Below, one piece after another: positions 1 to 11,840 of a stretch of DNA of 64,000 nucleotides. Location of the stretch: assembly GCA_001692895.1 (NCBI GenBank), contig KV748252.1, positions 372,001-436,000 on the forward strand, read 5' to 3'. The stretch is from Cenococcum geophilum 1.58. Its lineage: Eukaryota > Ascomycota > Dothideomycetes > Gloniales > Gloniaceae. The position numbers and the translations under genes were made by a program. Position 1 is the stretch's first letter, and each line of letters begins with the position of its first letter. The notes beneath the pieces were generated by a model, which saw only the letters and a list, made by a program, of their open reading frames with translations, searched no databases and had not been told where the DNA came from.

Positions 1-394
1 AGATAGGCTCCAGAGAAAGCGGCGATGCAGCTCGCTTTTCCCAGTGTGTCCTCTTGAGCCTTACTAGGGCAAGATCTACCTCGCTCATCTGTGGAATCTG
101 GACACCTGTTGGCCCTTGCCAAGCTTACCAAACTGCAGCCCGCGCCAGCCACACCACCCGATCCAGCGCCAACACGACCGACTCTCCTTCTCCCGCTGGG
201 ACATACAAATGCCGTGGCCTCGTCCCACGCCGGCGGACTGGTCGGTAATCGCTCTGGACAAGACGACAGGGTCTTAGCATGTCGATGAGCCAAGTACTTC
301 AGGCTCGCAGCTTCGGCGGGTAGCCTGTGGAGAGAAGAACTTCACCCATCCGGGACCTGCTACGGTTCGTGCTTCCTACTGAAACCTTGTGGCC
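1..394. other. Upstream/leader region of the DUF8004 gene
   Basis: Mixed-composition DNA before the first ATG of the DUF8004 gene. Short open frames exist on the plus strand but have no recognisable domain. The region probably holds the 5' leader and part of the promoter. No motif can be assigned with confidence. Confidence 0.4.
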
Positions 395-3300
395 ATGGAC
401 TCGCAAGCTTCCCGTGTGCCAAATTTGGTTGACAGGATTCAAGTACCCAGCCGTTCCTCGTCGCTGTGTTACACCCCTCGCTGCAATTCGTCGCTGGACG
501 AGAACAGCAATTGCTCCAGCAGCCTTATGCAGGCCGAGGCGAGGACTGAGGGCCGGACTCTAGCCTCGACAGGGCATCCAGCTGAACCTCTGGCGTCAGA
601 CCAGACACATATCGCCGCTCACGTCCCCGCAGCGAGATCTACGCAAACGACTGGCATCCCCAATTTTTCCAGAGTCCTCTCTCCTGTGAACGATCCTCCA
701 ATGGCTCCCAGGACTAGGAGCAGGTCTGCTAGGCGCGCAGGGGTCATGAGGAACACGACACGACAAGAAAAGGTCAAGAGATGGGAGGGTAAAACCAAGA
801 CTGTTAGCAACTGGGACGGTCTGCGGAGAGTAGGTGTTTTCCTAAAGTGATTCGATGTCGCGGCTGACTTTGTTTAACATAGGATTCCGAGCTGTGGTTT
901 GAGGACGGCGATTGCCTAGTCCACCTCTACGCTAGAGGCCAATCGCGACGAGGTCCTTCGTTTCGTGTCCCCTTCAGAACTCTCCGGAAGAATCATTGCG
1001 GCGCATTATTCAGTCTTTGCTTTGCACAGATGACACCCAGAACACCGGGGAGCAACACGCCGCAAGGAGGTTCTAGCGGAGCTGCAACTCCTGTTGACAC
1101 ACCTAATACCTGTGAGCTCTACATACCGGCTCTAGATGATTCGTCGAGGGAAGACTCCTTCCAATGGCATATCACAACGCGAAATTTCTTTGCGTTTGTC
1201 TTTGGCAAACCTTTGGTTGGGACACATTTGGGCAGGTCGTTGATCGACTTGCAGGAAAGGATGCATCTCTTCCGTTCGGGCCAGATTAACAACCATGAAG
1301 ACTTTATAGTATATGCTGAAAAGCTAGGCTATTTAAATTTCGTGAATTGTCCAGACTATGCTCTCGCAATGCTATATTACGCTGAACATTATCAGCTACA
1401 GGAACTGTGGGTTGATGCATTTGCTCACTGTGTGGGCATGAACGACAATCTCTGCCTGAGTACAGAATTCGAGGTATGCACCATCTTGGACTCCACACCT
1501 GCAGATCACTCAACTAACTTCTTGCTAGCCAATATGTCGCGTCACTAAAGCTCTGATAACGAGAGCATATCTTGAGATGGATCTACACCTTGGGCGTGTT
1601 ATGGCGGCACTAAGCAATTTTCTCGAGGATGACTTTTCTGCCGCCTACCTGGGGTTGGGCCAAGGGGCTAGAGCTCACCTCGATCGCTTTCGTTCATTTC
1701 TTCACTCCTTCTACGTGGGAAAATTCGGTTACTGGCCACCTCCGGAAGGATCGTGCTTTTCTAAGGCTCTTTACAGATCCATGTNTTTCGATTTTCGAAG
1801 TCTATATGATTATCTGGTCGACATGGAGTCTACTGAATCTATACAAAGTCAAAAGCCGGCTAGCGGTGGTATCTGTGTGCTCCAGAACGTACAGGCATTC
1901 AATAAGCGGCACAAGAACGCACCTCTCCCGCATCCGCTCCCACGAATACCTGAAGATATTACTCCTCGCAACCGAACGCAATCGCAGCGTGCGCTAGTGG
2001 CATTTAAGCTGGGCTCGAAGCAAGCGCGGACAGATCGTTATATGACAACTCGAGCAGCTCTGACTGCAGCCACAAACACACATGATGTCTCGGTAACAAG
2101 CTCTCCACTAGTCATAGCTTACATGCGCTTCGAACGAGAGTGCGCTGTGAGACAACGGGATGAAAAGGTCTCTATTGCCGACGCGCGCAAAGTTCGTTGG
2201 CTGCTGATCTATGGTGTTCTCCAGATGCTCATTTCAGCAATCCGCGCTCCGAAAGAGGTCCGAGATACTGAAGAGCCCACCTATCCACTTTGCTGTCTTG
2301 TGACTGGTACTCCTCCCTGGAAGATTGGAACTAAAGCTCTCAAAGCTCCCGTTATTCCCTCAATTAATGCGCCAGAGGAGGCCTCACCCTATCCGTCTAG
2401 AGTTGCGGAAATTGTGGAAATACCACAGCTAGCAACTCCTATAAACATTCAACCAGACTGCGAAACCGGTGATTACTTCACACACAAGAGCAGCAGCCCT
2501 GATGCAAATTTTCTGCAACGCCAGCTCTCTGTCGAGGTTCCAGCACCTTTACGCATCTCCTCCCCAATACTCCGCAATGCATCCATCCGCTCTATCAAAG
2601 CGCTCTCCTTTTCTCCATTTAGCTCCCGCCGAAATAGCGTTGTGGTCAAGCCACCCACACAACCATTTTGCGAAATCATTGTGCACGGATACGGCAATGG
2701 CCTTAACCAAACCATACTTGATCCACCCTCTCATACTGTCTCTCCTGGTTCTGGCTCCCCTCTACGAATATTAACTCCTCCTGTCCCACCGAAGGAATCA
2801 CGAGTACCTGAAAAATTCAATCAACAATTGACTCCCATTTCAGCAAACCGTAGCCATAACCTGTCCCACCGTCCCGCAAATTTAGGACTTCATTTCGATC
2901 CAATACCTGAGATTGCGCGCACTCCTATCTTGGAAGCATTCCAAATTGATCAGATGTATGACCCCAGTTCATCTGACCTAGCAGAGGAGAGCTCGAGCAG
3001 CTCTGCCAGCATGTCACTCACACCGATTTGGAGCTCAAGAGCTAGCTCAACAAGCTCGGCGAGTAGCGCGGGGCCTGTCGAATGTACTGAGAGTTACGGG
3101 GGGGCAGTGGGAGCCTTGGGTGGCCTAGTGCTACTGGATAGCCTTAGCTCCAAGCACTCTCATATAGCTTCACCTATCACGAGCCGAAAAGGGACTGCAA
3201 GGTTTAGTTTCAGTGATGTGCCTGCCGAAGTGCGGACGGGGCCTGAACCAGCAACTGGAGAATCGGACATAGGTATTGCTCTTGCCTCTCCTGGAGAGGT

Positions 3301-3622
3301 GCAATTTACGTTCGCCAACGAAAAATTTATGGCGGAGGAGAAATCAAGGATTTTAGTCCGAAAAAGCTTCTCGGTCGAATCTTTTACGCTAGTAAAGAAG
3401 AATGCCGAGATGGATATTTATTCTGCGGTTAAGATGTTACCCGCACATACCTCAGGCACCGGACTGAACGGGATTCAGCCGCTGCCTGATGATGACGCTG
3501 CGGCACCGTCGCCAGTGGTTAAAATGCCAAACCGGTTGCCACCTGAGTCGACTGAGAGAGCGAAGGTAAAGCAGAAGAGGCTAAGTCTAAGATTAATGAG
3601 TAGGGGGAAGTCAGACAAGTAG
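395..3622 (+). CDS. DUF8004 domain-containing protein, three exons
   Basis: Exons 395-829, 883-1473 and 1529-3622 give about 1039 residues. Both introns (53 and 55 bp) have GT..AG ends and a CTAAC-like branch site, and the frame is kept at each join. The second exon opens with DSELWFEDGDCLVHLYARG, followed by a BTB-like FFAFVFGKPLVGTHLGRSL stretch. The third exon carries RKVRWLLIYGVLQML and the YPLCCLVTGTPPW motif typical of this fungal family. The C-terminal half is Ser/Pro-rich, probably disordered, and ends in a basic tail. DUF8004 proteins are widespread in Pezizomycotina with no established biochemical role. The ATG at 395 is the first in-frame start; a longer N-terminus from an upstream exon is not excluded. 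Base 1785 is an N, leaving one undefined residue. Confidence 0.9.
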
Positions 3623-4941
3623 GCCGGAACGAGCATAGCGAGTGGTTGAGCTCTTTTTTTTCTTTCACAACTTTCTGTGGAAGTTGTCATTGTTCACCCA
3701 CCCGGCAAGGTCATTGGCGTACAGGGTCACCAATGCCGTACAATTATGTTGTGTCTTTATCTAAATTTCCTCTATATCGTTAGCCGTTAAGATACCCACA
3801 CTCGCTTCTTTTCTTTGCTGTCCAAATAACCTCCTTCCTTCTGTGACGGCGGGGACGTTAGGGCTTAAAATAACTTGTAATGTCTTATACTCTTTGATCG
3901 AGTTGGGTGTGATGATTAGCATGTTGAAGTGGAATTCAAGAATATTTTGAGATTCGCTTTAGTGTGGGCGAAGGGGCTTAAGAATTGAAGGAGCCTTCGT
4001 CATTAAGGATGCTGATCAGCTTCCCAATGAATGTCACAATGTGATTATACATCCAACCCGGAACGCAATTGCGTTGTTGAGCAATAATTGCTTAAGGGCC
4101 GCCTCCGTGGTGTCTGTAAGCATTTTCGAGCCTTGTCAATATGTCCCTCAGCGAATAGAATGAGATCAGTCTTAGTCCGCTTCGGTGCTTTAAAGACCGC
4201 ACCCTCAGTCCTTTTAGCGGCAAAAGTGGAAATATCTTTACAATAGAAAATACATAGACCGTGAATCGAAACGACCGACCTAGGAGCCTTCCAACATCTA
4301 CAACCCTTGTTTCCTAATTTCCTCCTGACTAGACAAGGAACATGCGCGCCAAGTAGGGTGTAACGGGAGGAAATTTTCGTGTCGAATCAGCTACAGTATT
4401 CTCGCCAATTTGTTGCAACTAAGATGGAGCGTGCCTATCACACCAAGAGTATCTTCAAGTCGGAAGATAATTCAGGTAAGTTCTATTATATTTTCGTTAT
4501 TCTAATACAGTTACAACGACTGTTGTAGGTGCGGGAAGAGTAAAATGAATCCCTAGGCAGCAAAGTGACCAGGAAATACCAGCCCAAGCGCTCTCGCTTC
4601 AATCGCATTTCCAGACACATCCGAGGAGCCTGTTTCACTGCTACATGGGAAGTCTATGGCACGATATTCATGCAGGCCTGCTCTATTGCTAGAGCGACGT
4701 CGGCCTCATTAGGCTCGTCATTGCGGCGCTAATTTAAAACCGTGGTTCCGTGACAACGTAAGCTTCTAGAAAGCAATCGTATAATATATCCGGGCACGCT
4801 TTGAGATTTTGCTGAGATGTTTCTCTCCGACGATATGCGTGCCACTAGTTATCGCTTTCAGACTTGCCTTACCCATGAGCCATGAAGTAAGGCCGCGATG
4901 GACTCTTGAAGCCCGTCCCCTGCCAACCACATGCAACAGGG
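3623..4941. other. Intergenic region between DUF8004 and zinc-finger genes
   Basis: About 1.3 kb without a convincing gene. The first part should contain the 3' UTR of the DUF8004 gene (a T-rich tract lies at about 3651-3665). As the zinc-finger gene is transcribed towards it, the right part should hold that gene's 3' UTR. A tiny plus-strand frame at about 4424 with a plausible intron exists but is too short to support. Confidence 0.5.
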
Positions 4942-5622
4942 TTATGATGCATCGACTTTGTCAACAATACTGTCAATCGCCATGGAGCGAGTTGATGGGG
5001 TTGTAGGTGTGGGTGGTGCCTTCGCCTCGACTTTCTTCGGTTCTTCCGGGGTCTCAGCAACTGGCTGTTCTTCAGCAGCTTCGCCGACTACCTCATCTAC
5101 TTCCCTCAACCACTTCTTCTTAAGCACCTCCATCGGAGGGTCCAGATCTCCAGGCTTCCCACCTCGCCGTGCCTGTGCTGCAGACATCTTCCTCTCACCG
5201 CGTTTGTGCGGGTGAAAATGCATTCTTCGTAAATGGCTCGCGGCGTTGTAGCACTCGTTGTACTTCTTGCCAGACTGACAGGCCTTGCAATTCGCAAGGA
5301 AAGTCTTGTCTGGCGACGTGTCGATGGTGACCCAGACTTTGCGCGTCTTTCTATGGACGCGATTCGTATGACGGCGCAGCTCGTGCTCACTGCGGAAGCC
5401 TTCGGGGTAGTCGTTGCATGTCGGACATTTGAGCCGGAGCACCTTCCTGGGTAATGCCTTGGGCGGTTGAAGCGCTGGAGACGTGGGGCTCTCGAACTTG
5501 GGCGCAGCGACAACAGAATCCTCTGGGATGGGCTGGTCACTGGCGTCTCCGGTTTGCGTGCCCGCAGAGGTGCTTGCGGGCGCCTGGTGTTTCGCTTTTG
5601 CTTTCGCCTTTGCCGCGGCCAT
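4942..5622 (-). CDS. Zinc-finger protein, DUF7896-like C2H2 pair
   Basis: A single uninterrupted frame of 226 residues ending in TAA. The N-terminus is Ala/Lys/Pro-rich and low complexity (residues 1-60). Two C2H2-like fingers follow: Cys66-x2-Cys69 with His85-x4-His90, and Cys112-x2-Cys115 with His130-x4-His135. The second is followed by the basic segment HFHPHKRGERKMSAAQARRG. This paired arrangement with the C-terminal PPMEVLKKKWLREVDEV stretch matches the fungal DUF7896 family, which is thought to be nuclear and DNA-binding. The C-terminus is Glu/Pro/Thr-rich. Many relatives have a longer N-terminus, so an upstream exon is possible. The target and role are unknown. Confidence 0.82.
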   Translation of the reverse strand: MAAAKAKAKAKHQAPASTSAGTQTGDASDQPIPEDSVVAAPKFESPTSPALQPPKALPRKVLRLKCPTCNDYPEGFRSEHELRRHTNRVHRKTRKVWVTIDTSPDKTFLANCKACQSGKKYNECYNAASHLRRMHFHPHKRGERKMSAAQARRGGKPGDLDPPMEVLKKKWLREVDEVVGEAAEEQPVAETPEEPKKVEAKAPPTPTTPSTRSMAIDSIVDKVDAS

Positions 5623-7019
5623 AGGGAGTGATTTTACACAAGGCTGGATTAAATCGCGGGGCCGCAGTCTAGATGACTAGCCAAAGTTTCCAGCTCTTCC
5701 TCAGTTCCGTTCACAAAATCCAGATCCTGGGCTTTCCCGACGACGATACAACTAGAAAACAACAGGAAACAGAGTGTTTAGAGAGATGGCAATTGAAATC
5801 AACTAACAGTTATAGGGTTTTGCACGCATGGCCGGGGGTGGTGGGGGGGCTGCCTCCAGCAAAATACCTTCTGCCTGACAATCCGAATTTTGCTGGTAGT
5901 GGATGCGGGCGAGGCTGAGTTCAGCCCGATTGTCAGCCTCGCTTTGCCTGTCCTGAGTGGGTTGTTGGTCCTGCAGCCACCACCTGAACTGGCGCAGCTG
6001 ACCGCCCATTGGGCTGAGGCACCAGCCTTGACCAGCCAGTTGGGGCCCTGCCAATCAAGCGTGCAGTAGGCCACAGCTGGTCCAGCCCGTTCGTTTTTGC
6101 GTTGACAGCAAAAAGGAAACAAGTTGCGCCATCGGCTCATTCCGCTGCCTGTGGTTGGGGTCAGGTCCTAACCTTTGGAAATATCATCGCGCCGATAGCG
6201 GGCCGCAGCTTATGCCTGGTGAATATCTATCAGCTACTCATTTTTCTTCCATGTCTCCTTCACGATGCATTCGTCCTTGATGCATCCCAACCCGATACCC
6301 GAACCCGACATAGCTGCATCTATTGCGCCGTTTGCTTCGTTATCGAGAGAGAGAGGGCCTAATATTCCACCGTCTCTACGGCCAGCAGCTAAGGGGTAGA
6401 TGAACGCTTTGTCTTCTTTCTGTCAGCCGGCATCTCACCACTCCGCCCGCTGCTACTGTAGTACTCAATACTGCTTACCGCAATTCGCCAGTCGCTGTTT
6501 TAAGAGTGGTCATGGTCCGGGTCAATAGGAATGAAAAAGTCGAGCGGAGCCGGAAGCATTAGCTGAAGAGAGAGACTGACCGGCTGAACTTGGGACAGCG
6601 TAAGGAAGCACAGCCAGCATCGTGAAACATGAATAGACGTGCCTCGAGTTCTGCTCCGGTACATGGGGCTTCGCGAATCTAGCATTCGCTAAGGAGTGTC
6701 AGCCACTTCACATCTAGGCAGTCAGATCGGAGCTATTGTCTCCGAGGCTGTCACTATTAGTAGGTGCTAATACGCCCATGACACCCGTCTCTCCTGATGG
6801 AACAGAGGTCGGCTAATGACGGTTTTCATGAGATTATCATCCTTGGTCCGTTTCAAAACTCATCCAATACACCCCTTACCTCGCAAAATGGCAGGGCCAT
6901 TAGAAATGGTATCTTGGATGCTCTTCCATATGTATCACGACTAGGAAGGTAATCCTTTGTTGAGAAATACCTCGAAATATAGAAGACCCTGCCTCAGTGA
7001 TCCGGCGGCAATTTGGCGT
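5623..7019. other. Intergenic region before the AT-rich block
   Basis: About 1.4 kb of mixed-composition DNA holding the promoter side of the zinc-finger gene (left) and the last normal-composition DNA before the repeat block. Short frames on both strands encode nothing recognisable. No tRNA, terminal repeat or clear transposon end was seen. Composition becomes strongly TpA-rich from about 7020. Confidence 0.5.
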
Positions 7020-9069
7020 GGCGTGGGTGAATCTGGGTTGCATTAGCGGTGGATCTACTGATTAAATTAGTGGAGTGGATTTTAAAGTTCTAGAGCCCCT
7101 AAAGCGCTAGTTCTATACCTAATTAGAAGAAAGAGGCTAAGGAGAAAGGATTAATAGGGTATTGGAGTATAATATAAAGCTATATATATAATAATATAAC
7201 GTATCCCACTCTACGCCAAAAAGATAGATAATCTCTCGCGACTGTTGCGGGATCTAATATATATACTCCTATAATTAATCTAATATAGATCCTATTTAAG
7301 CCTACGTAAACTACTCCGTACCTAGGGGAAAGTTATATATTATATAGGAAAAAGCCCCTAGTATATTGGGGGGGAAATCCTATCAGTTATTAGATTTTAA
7401 ATCTACTATTACGGACCTTATATCGGCAGTAGTGCGACTACTAAGAAAAGATATAAACGGATTAGTTAAGATAGTATAGGAGGTACTAGAACCGATTAAG
7501 CTATAGGATAAGGGGTAGCCAAGTTATATAGTTAGTTACGTTATAAGTTTAGAATATAGAAACGTGGGAATATAGGAACGTAGAACGTACTAACGTACTT
7601 AGTACATTTCTTAGGCGCAGTATTATATATTTAAAGGACTACAGTCCCTACCTAAATAGTTCTCTTTTTTATAGTAAATCTTAGAATATAATTAGAGTTA
7701 ATTTATTAGGCAACCTACTCCACTAGTTATATTTGCATTATTAACTATTCTATACCTATATACCTAGCCCTTTACTAAATATACCGTGGTATTTCCTATA
7801 AGGCTTCGTTATAGTACTAAGTTAGAGTAATATATAAAGAGACTAAGTAAGGCTTAAATTATATACTAAAAAGATACTATAAGTGTGGCGGGAAGCTATA
7901 AAGCCTAAAAAGTAGGAGGCTATTAGAATATATAGAATGGAACTATAAAATAAGTCTAAAGTTCTTTTTAATCTATAAGTTAACTAAAAAAGAGTTAAGA
8001 GCACTTAAAGAGTTTATCTAAGAAAATCTATAAAAAGGATATATTAAACCATTATAGTTATTAGTAGATTATCTAGTACTATTTATACTAAAGAAAAACA
8101 GAAAGTTTTGGCTGTATATTAACTATAGATAGTTAAATAGCATTACTAAAAAGGATAGATATCCTTTACTCTTAATTAGCGAAATCTAAGATAGGATTAG
8201 TAATGCGTAAATCTTTATAAAGATAGATCTAAGATGGGCGTACCATTAGATCTAGATTAAGAAAGGTAATAAATCAAAGGCAGCCTTTAGGTTAAAGGAA
8301 GGACTATATAAGCTATTAATTATGTATTTTAGATTTATAAATATACTAGTAATATTTTAGAAGCAAATTAATAGTGTATTAAGAGAACACTTTAATAAGT
8401 TTGTTAAGTATTTATACGGCTAATATATATATATATATATAGTAAGCCGCAGCAGCAGTAAAACTAGCGTAAAAACTACTTAATAAAGCAACCTAATATC
8501 GGAATCCTATTCCCTATACTAAGAAACCCTATAAAATTACGCCGCCCTCTATCTATAAAGTATAGGGGATAATAGGGGGCATAGGCTTCCTGCTAAAGCT
8601 GTAAGAGTTATAACGCAAGGGAGCTAAGCTATAAACTAGGTAGGTAACAACGTAAAAAGGATAGCTACTAGCTTAACTAGCAATAACAAAAACTAAAGGA
8701 ATACTTAGATAAATTAAAGACGATTTTATAAAAGAGAAGGAAGAAACTCTACGGCACTAGATACTTGCCTCTATTTAAGAGGTAATATAATATATTAAAG
8801 CGCTTTTAACGCGTCTAGTCCCCTAAATAACCTAAGAAAAGAATACTAAGGCCTAGCTTAACTAGATTAAAGCTAATATTAAGAAAGTTTAAATAGAAAT
8901 AAGTAAAGGAAGACCCTTAGGTTTAGAAGTTCCCCTAATATAGGTCTAGACCTAGGCAGCTATTCGCTATATAGGCGGCCCGTATAGTAAACGCAGTCGC
9001 GGTACTATAGAGAGCAACTATACGCGTCCGGTTTAAGGAGCCCCAGGGCTATAAACTAGGGGAGCTTCT
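7020..9069 (+). mobile_element. RIP-degraded Ty3/Gypsy relic (LTR segment and reverse transcriptase)
   Basis: AT-rich DNA full of stops in all frames. At about 7980-8420 a plus-strand frame, read through stops, gives the Gypsy reverse-transcriptase core: a YR-LNSITKKDRYPL-LISEI stretch, then a KIDLR-AYH-I-I stretch and a KAAFRLKEGLY segment. It closely matches the reverse transcriptase of Gypsy-C (minus strand, about 25100-25750), so this is another member of that family. The segment 7817-7990 also matches inverted Gypsy-C sequence just upstream of its reverse transcriptase. The part from 8430 to 9069 is repeat-like and unassigned. Nothing here can encode a protein. Confidence 0.75.
7400..7816 (+). 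repeat. LTR-like segment related to the Gypsy-C LTR
   Basis: The segment about 7640-7816 (a TTTAAAGGACTACAGTCCC stretch through GGCTTCGTTATA) is the reverse complement of the Gypsy-C LTR at 19387-19806. The 5' part is more diverged, so the left limit is approximate. It sits inside coding sequence of the same family, which suggests an LTR inserted into a relative. No matching target duplication was found. Confidence 0.55.
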
Positions 9070-9092
9070 TGTCACGGGATTCCCCCGTGACA
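9070..9092. repeat. Short palindrome, probable LTR terminus of Gypsy-D
   Basis: TGTCACGGG at 9070-9078 is mirrored exactly by CCCGTGACA at 9084-9092 with a 5-bp loop. TG..CA-bounded inverted ends are typical of LTR termini, and the solo LTR at 31734 starts similarly (TGTCACGG). I infer that this is the left end of the Gypsy-D 5' LTR. It could instead be an unrelated hairpin. Confidence 0.4.
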
Positions 9093-9404
9093 CCTTATAC
9101 ACGTCCACCTGTTTCCACCAACTTAGCAACCAAAGACTGACCACGAGACGGCAATCTGACGGCAATCTGCCATATTCCACCAAGTTCCACCAAATCCTGC
9201 CAACATCAGGAAATTTTTTTTTGGGCACGTTGTCGCAAGCGAAAATCGGGGTCTGCAAAACCTGCGTAAGTCGCGATTTTAGCGATTTGCGGCAACTTGC
9301 GGCGATTTGCTACAAATACATAGGCTACCCATGTAAATCGCCGCAAATTGCGACTTAAGTAGACCCTAATTTTCGGCTGCAATAAAAACGCAACAAAAAT
9401 ACTA

Positions 9405-10790
9405 TAAAGCTCTACACGAAGCTCTACACAAAGCTCTGCACGAAGCTCTGCACGAAGCTCTATACGAAGCTCTGCGTATAGAGGCTCTGTACGAGGCTTC
9501 TGCACGAAGCTCTTACACGAGGCTCTGCCACGAAGCTCTACACGAAGCTTTGCACGAGGCTTCTACACGGAGGCTCTGCACGAAGCTCTACACGAAGCTT
9601 TGCACGAAGCTCTACACGAAGCTTTGCACGAAGCTCTACACGAAGGCTTTGGCACGAAGCTCTACACGAAGCTTTGCACGAGCTCTACACCGAGGCTCTG
9701 CACGAAGCTCTACACGAAAGCTTTGCACGAAGCCTCTACACGAAGCTTTGCCACGAAGCTCTACACGGAGGGCTCTGGCACGAAGCTCTTACACGAAGCT
9801 TTTGCAACGAAGCTCTACACGAAGCTTTGCACGAAGCTCTAACACGAAGCTTTGCACCGAAGGCTCTACACGAGGCTTCTACACGAAGCTCTACACGAAG
9901 GCTCTACACGAAGCTCTACACGAAGCTCTACACGAAGGCCTCTACACGAGCTCTAACACGAAGGCTCTACAGAAGCTCTATATCGAAGCTCTATCACGAA
10001 GCTCTGCATAAAGCTCTACAAGAACCTCTACACGTAGGCCTCTTGCACGAAGCTCTACACGAAGCTCTCTGCACGAAGCTTTGCATAAAGCTTCTACACG
10101 AAGCTCTACACGAAGCTCTACATAAAGCTCTTGCACGAAGCTTTGCGCGAGGGCTCTACACGAAGCTCTTACACGAAGCTTTTGCACAAGGCTCTGCATT
10201 GAGGCTTCTACACGAAGCTCTGCACGAAGCTCTGTCACGAAAGCTTCTACACGAGGTTCTCTGCACGAAGCTTCTAGCACGAAGGCTCTACACGAAAGCT
10301 CTACCACGAAGCTCTTGCACGAAGCTTCTACACGAAGCTCTGCATCTAAAGCTTTGCACGAGGCTCTTACACGAAGGCTCTATACGAAGCTCTTGCGGTA
10401 CAGAGGCTTCTTTGTACGAGGCTCTGCACGAAGCTTCTAACACGAGGCTCTGCCACGAAGCTCTACACGAAGCTCTGCACGAAGCTCTACACGAAGCTCT
10501 ACACAAAGCTCTGCACGCAAGCTTTTGCGCGAGGCTCTACACGAAGCTCTACACGAAGCTTTGCACAAGGTCTCTGCATGAGGCTCTACACGAAGCCTCT
10601 GCACGAAGCTCTACACAAGGGCTCTACACGAAGCTCTACGTACAGAGGCTCTGCACGAGGCTTTGCGCGAAGCTCTACATACGGAGGCTCTACACGAAGC
10701 TCTGCACGAAGCTCTACACGAAGCTCTACGTACAGAGGCTTCTGGCACGAGGCTTTGCGCGACATACGGAGGCTCTACACGAAGCTCTGC
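9405..10790. repeat. 12-bp minisatellite array (unit GAAGCTCTACAC), about 1.4 kb
   Basis: Roughly a hundred tandem copies of a 12-bp unit. Variants are mostly CTACAC/CTGCAC and GAAGCTC/GAGGCTC/GAAGCTT, with occasional 1-bp insertions that shift the phase. Because 12 is a multiple of three, long open frames appear in several phases and encode Leu-His-Glu-Ala repeats. These are a consequence of the repeat, not evidence of a gene. Confidence 0.95.
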
Positions 10791-10929
10791 ATCGGGTCCC
10801 CGCTATAATTCCCGATAGCCTCTAACACGTGCCTCTCTGCAAGTGTACCCCTTATCTATATAACCTAGGTAGCCACTTTATTTTTTTACCCTTCCCTTCT
10901 CCTTACATCCTCCCTACCTAGGGAGGCAC
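10791..10929. repeat. Linker shared by satellite cassettes A and B
   Basis: Non-tandem linker between two arrays. It starts ATCGGGTCCCCGCTATA and ends at a CCTCCCTACCTAGGGAGG palindrome. Its reverse complement, only slightly diverged, lies at about 23342-23454 in cassette B, between the same two kinds of array. The order of modules is therefore conserved and inverted. Confidence 0.85.
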
Positions 10930-11045
10930 CAGAACGGCAGCCCAGGCTGAGGAACCGTTCCGCCAGAACCCAGACCGACCGTCGACCGTCGGCCAGAACC
11001 AGACGACCGTCGGACCGTCGGCCAGAGCCAAGACGACCACCGTTT
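10930..11045. repeat. Tandem array of CCAGAACCAGACGACCGTCGG-type unit (copy A)
   Basis: A short run of repeats built from CCAGA, CGACCGTCGG and related words. The same unit, reverse complemented, forms a much longer array at about 22675-23325 in cassette B, so copy number differs strongly between cassettes. Confidence 0.75.
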
Positions 11046-11159
11046 CCGAATTATACAGCCAGCGAACGGGGCCGTAGAAAACGATTCGAATTAATACGAT
11101 TAATCGATCAATCAACAAATCAGGGCGGAGCCTTCGATTCGGGCCCGGACCTTTCCCCC

Positions 11160-11420
11160 AAAATACAGACAGGTAGGCATAGACAGTAGCACAGATAGGA
11201 GGCACAGACGGTAAGGCACAGACGGTTAGGTATAGACAGGTAGGCATAGACAGGTAGCACAGATAGGTACGGTACAGACAGGTAGGGCCACACAAAGACA
11301 GTAGGCACAGACAGGAGTGTAGGCACAGATAGTAGGGCATAGACAGTAGGCAATAGCAGGTACGGCATAGGCAGGTACAGACAGACAGACAGACAGGTAG
11401 GCAGGCAGGCAGGCAGGCAC
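11160..11420. repeat. Tandem array of AGACAGGTAGGCAT-type unit (copy A)
   Basis: Imperfect repeats of about 14-18 bp built on ACAGACAGGTAGGCA, ending in simple (GACA)n and (GGCA)n runs. The inverted equivalent is the TACCTGTCTGCATC array at about 22225-22620. Confidence 0.85.
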
Positions 11421-11564
11421 TAGGCCTAGTTAGGAAATCGGTACACAGCCAGCAAGATCGTTAGGAATACCGCCAATTAATGATTTGGAGCCTTTGTAAA
11501 GGGTATCCCCTTATCTTAATTGCTTAATAAATAGCTCTACATTTTATATAGTTATATAGGAATA

Positions 11565-11840
11565 TAAAATATGCAAAATATAAAATGTATAAAATATGCA
11601 AAATGTGCAAAATATATAAAATATATAAAATATACAAAACGTGTAAAATACACAGGCTCTGCGCGTTTGCTGCGAGTTGCTGTAAAATGCGCAGGCTCTG
11701 TGCAGTTTGCTACAAGTTGCTGCAAAATACGCAGGCTCTGTGCAGTTTGCCGCAAAATGCGCAAACCGCACACAAGACCATATACGACTGCCGCGACCGT
11801 ACAGTTTGCCGCAAATTGCCGCAAACTGCAACAACGAGCC
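11565..11840. repeat. Subterminal microsatellite and TGCGCAGGCTCTG repeats of cassette A
   Basis: A run of AAAATATGCAAAATGTGC-like words is followed by about three copies of a 45-bp unit containing GCAGGCTCTGTGCAGTTTGC. Minor frames here are repeat artefacts. Confidence 0.7.

Noticed and set aside
54..563. Overlapping short open frames near the left edge
   Set aside because: They do not join to the DUF8004 exons by good splice sites and have no recognisable motif.
4424..4548. Possible mini-gene (ATG, small intron, stop; about 23 residues)
   Set aside because: The splice sites look plausible, but a product this short has no independent support.
5799..6362. Open frames of 81-113 codons in the spacer right of the zinc-finger gene
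   Set aside because: No domain, overlapping on both strands, biased only by local composition.
9550..10825. Long open frames (up to 383 codons) with Leu-His-Glu-Ala repeats
   Set aside because: They are by-products of the 12-bp tandem repeat, occur in several frames and on both strands, and lack any domain.
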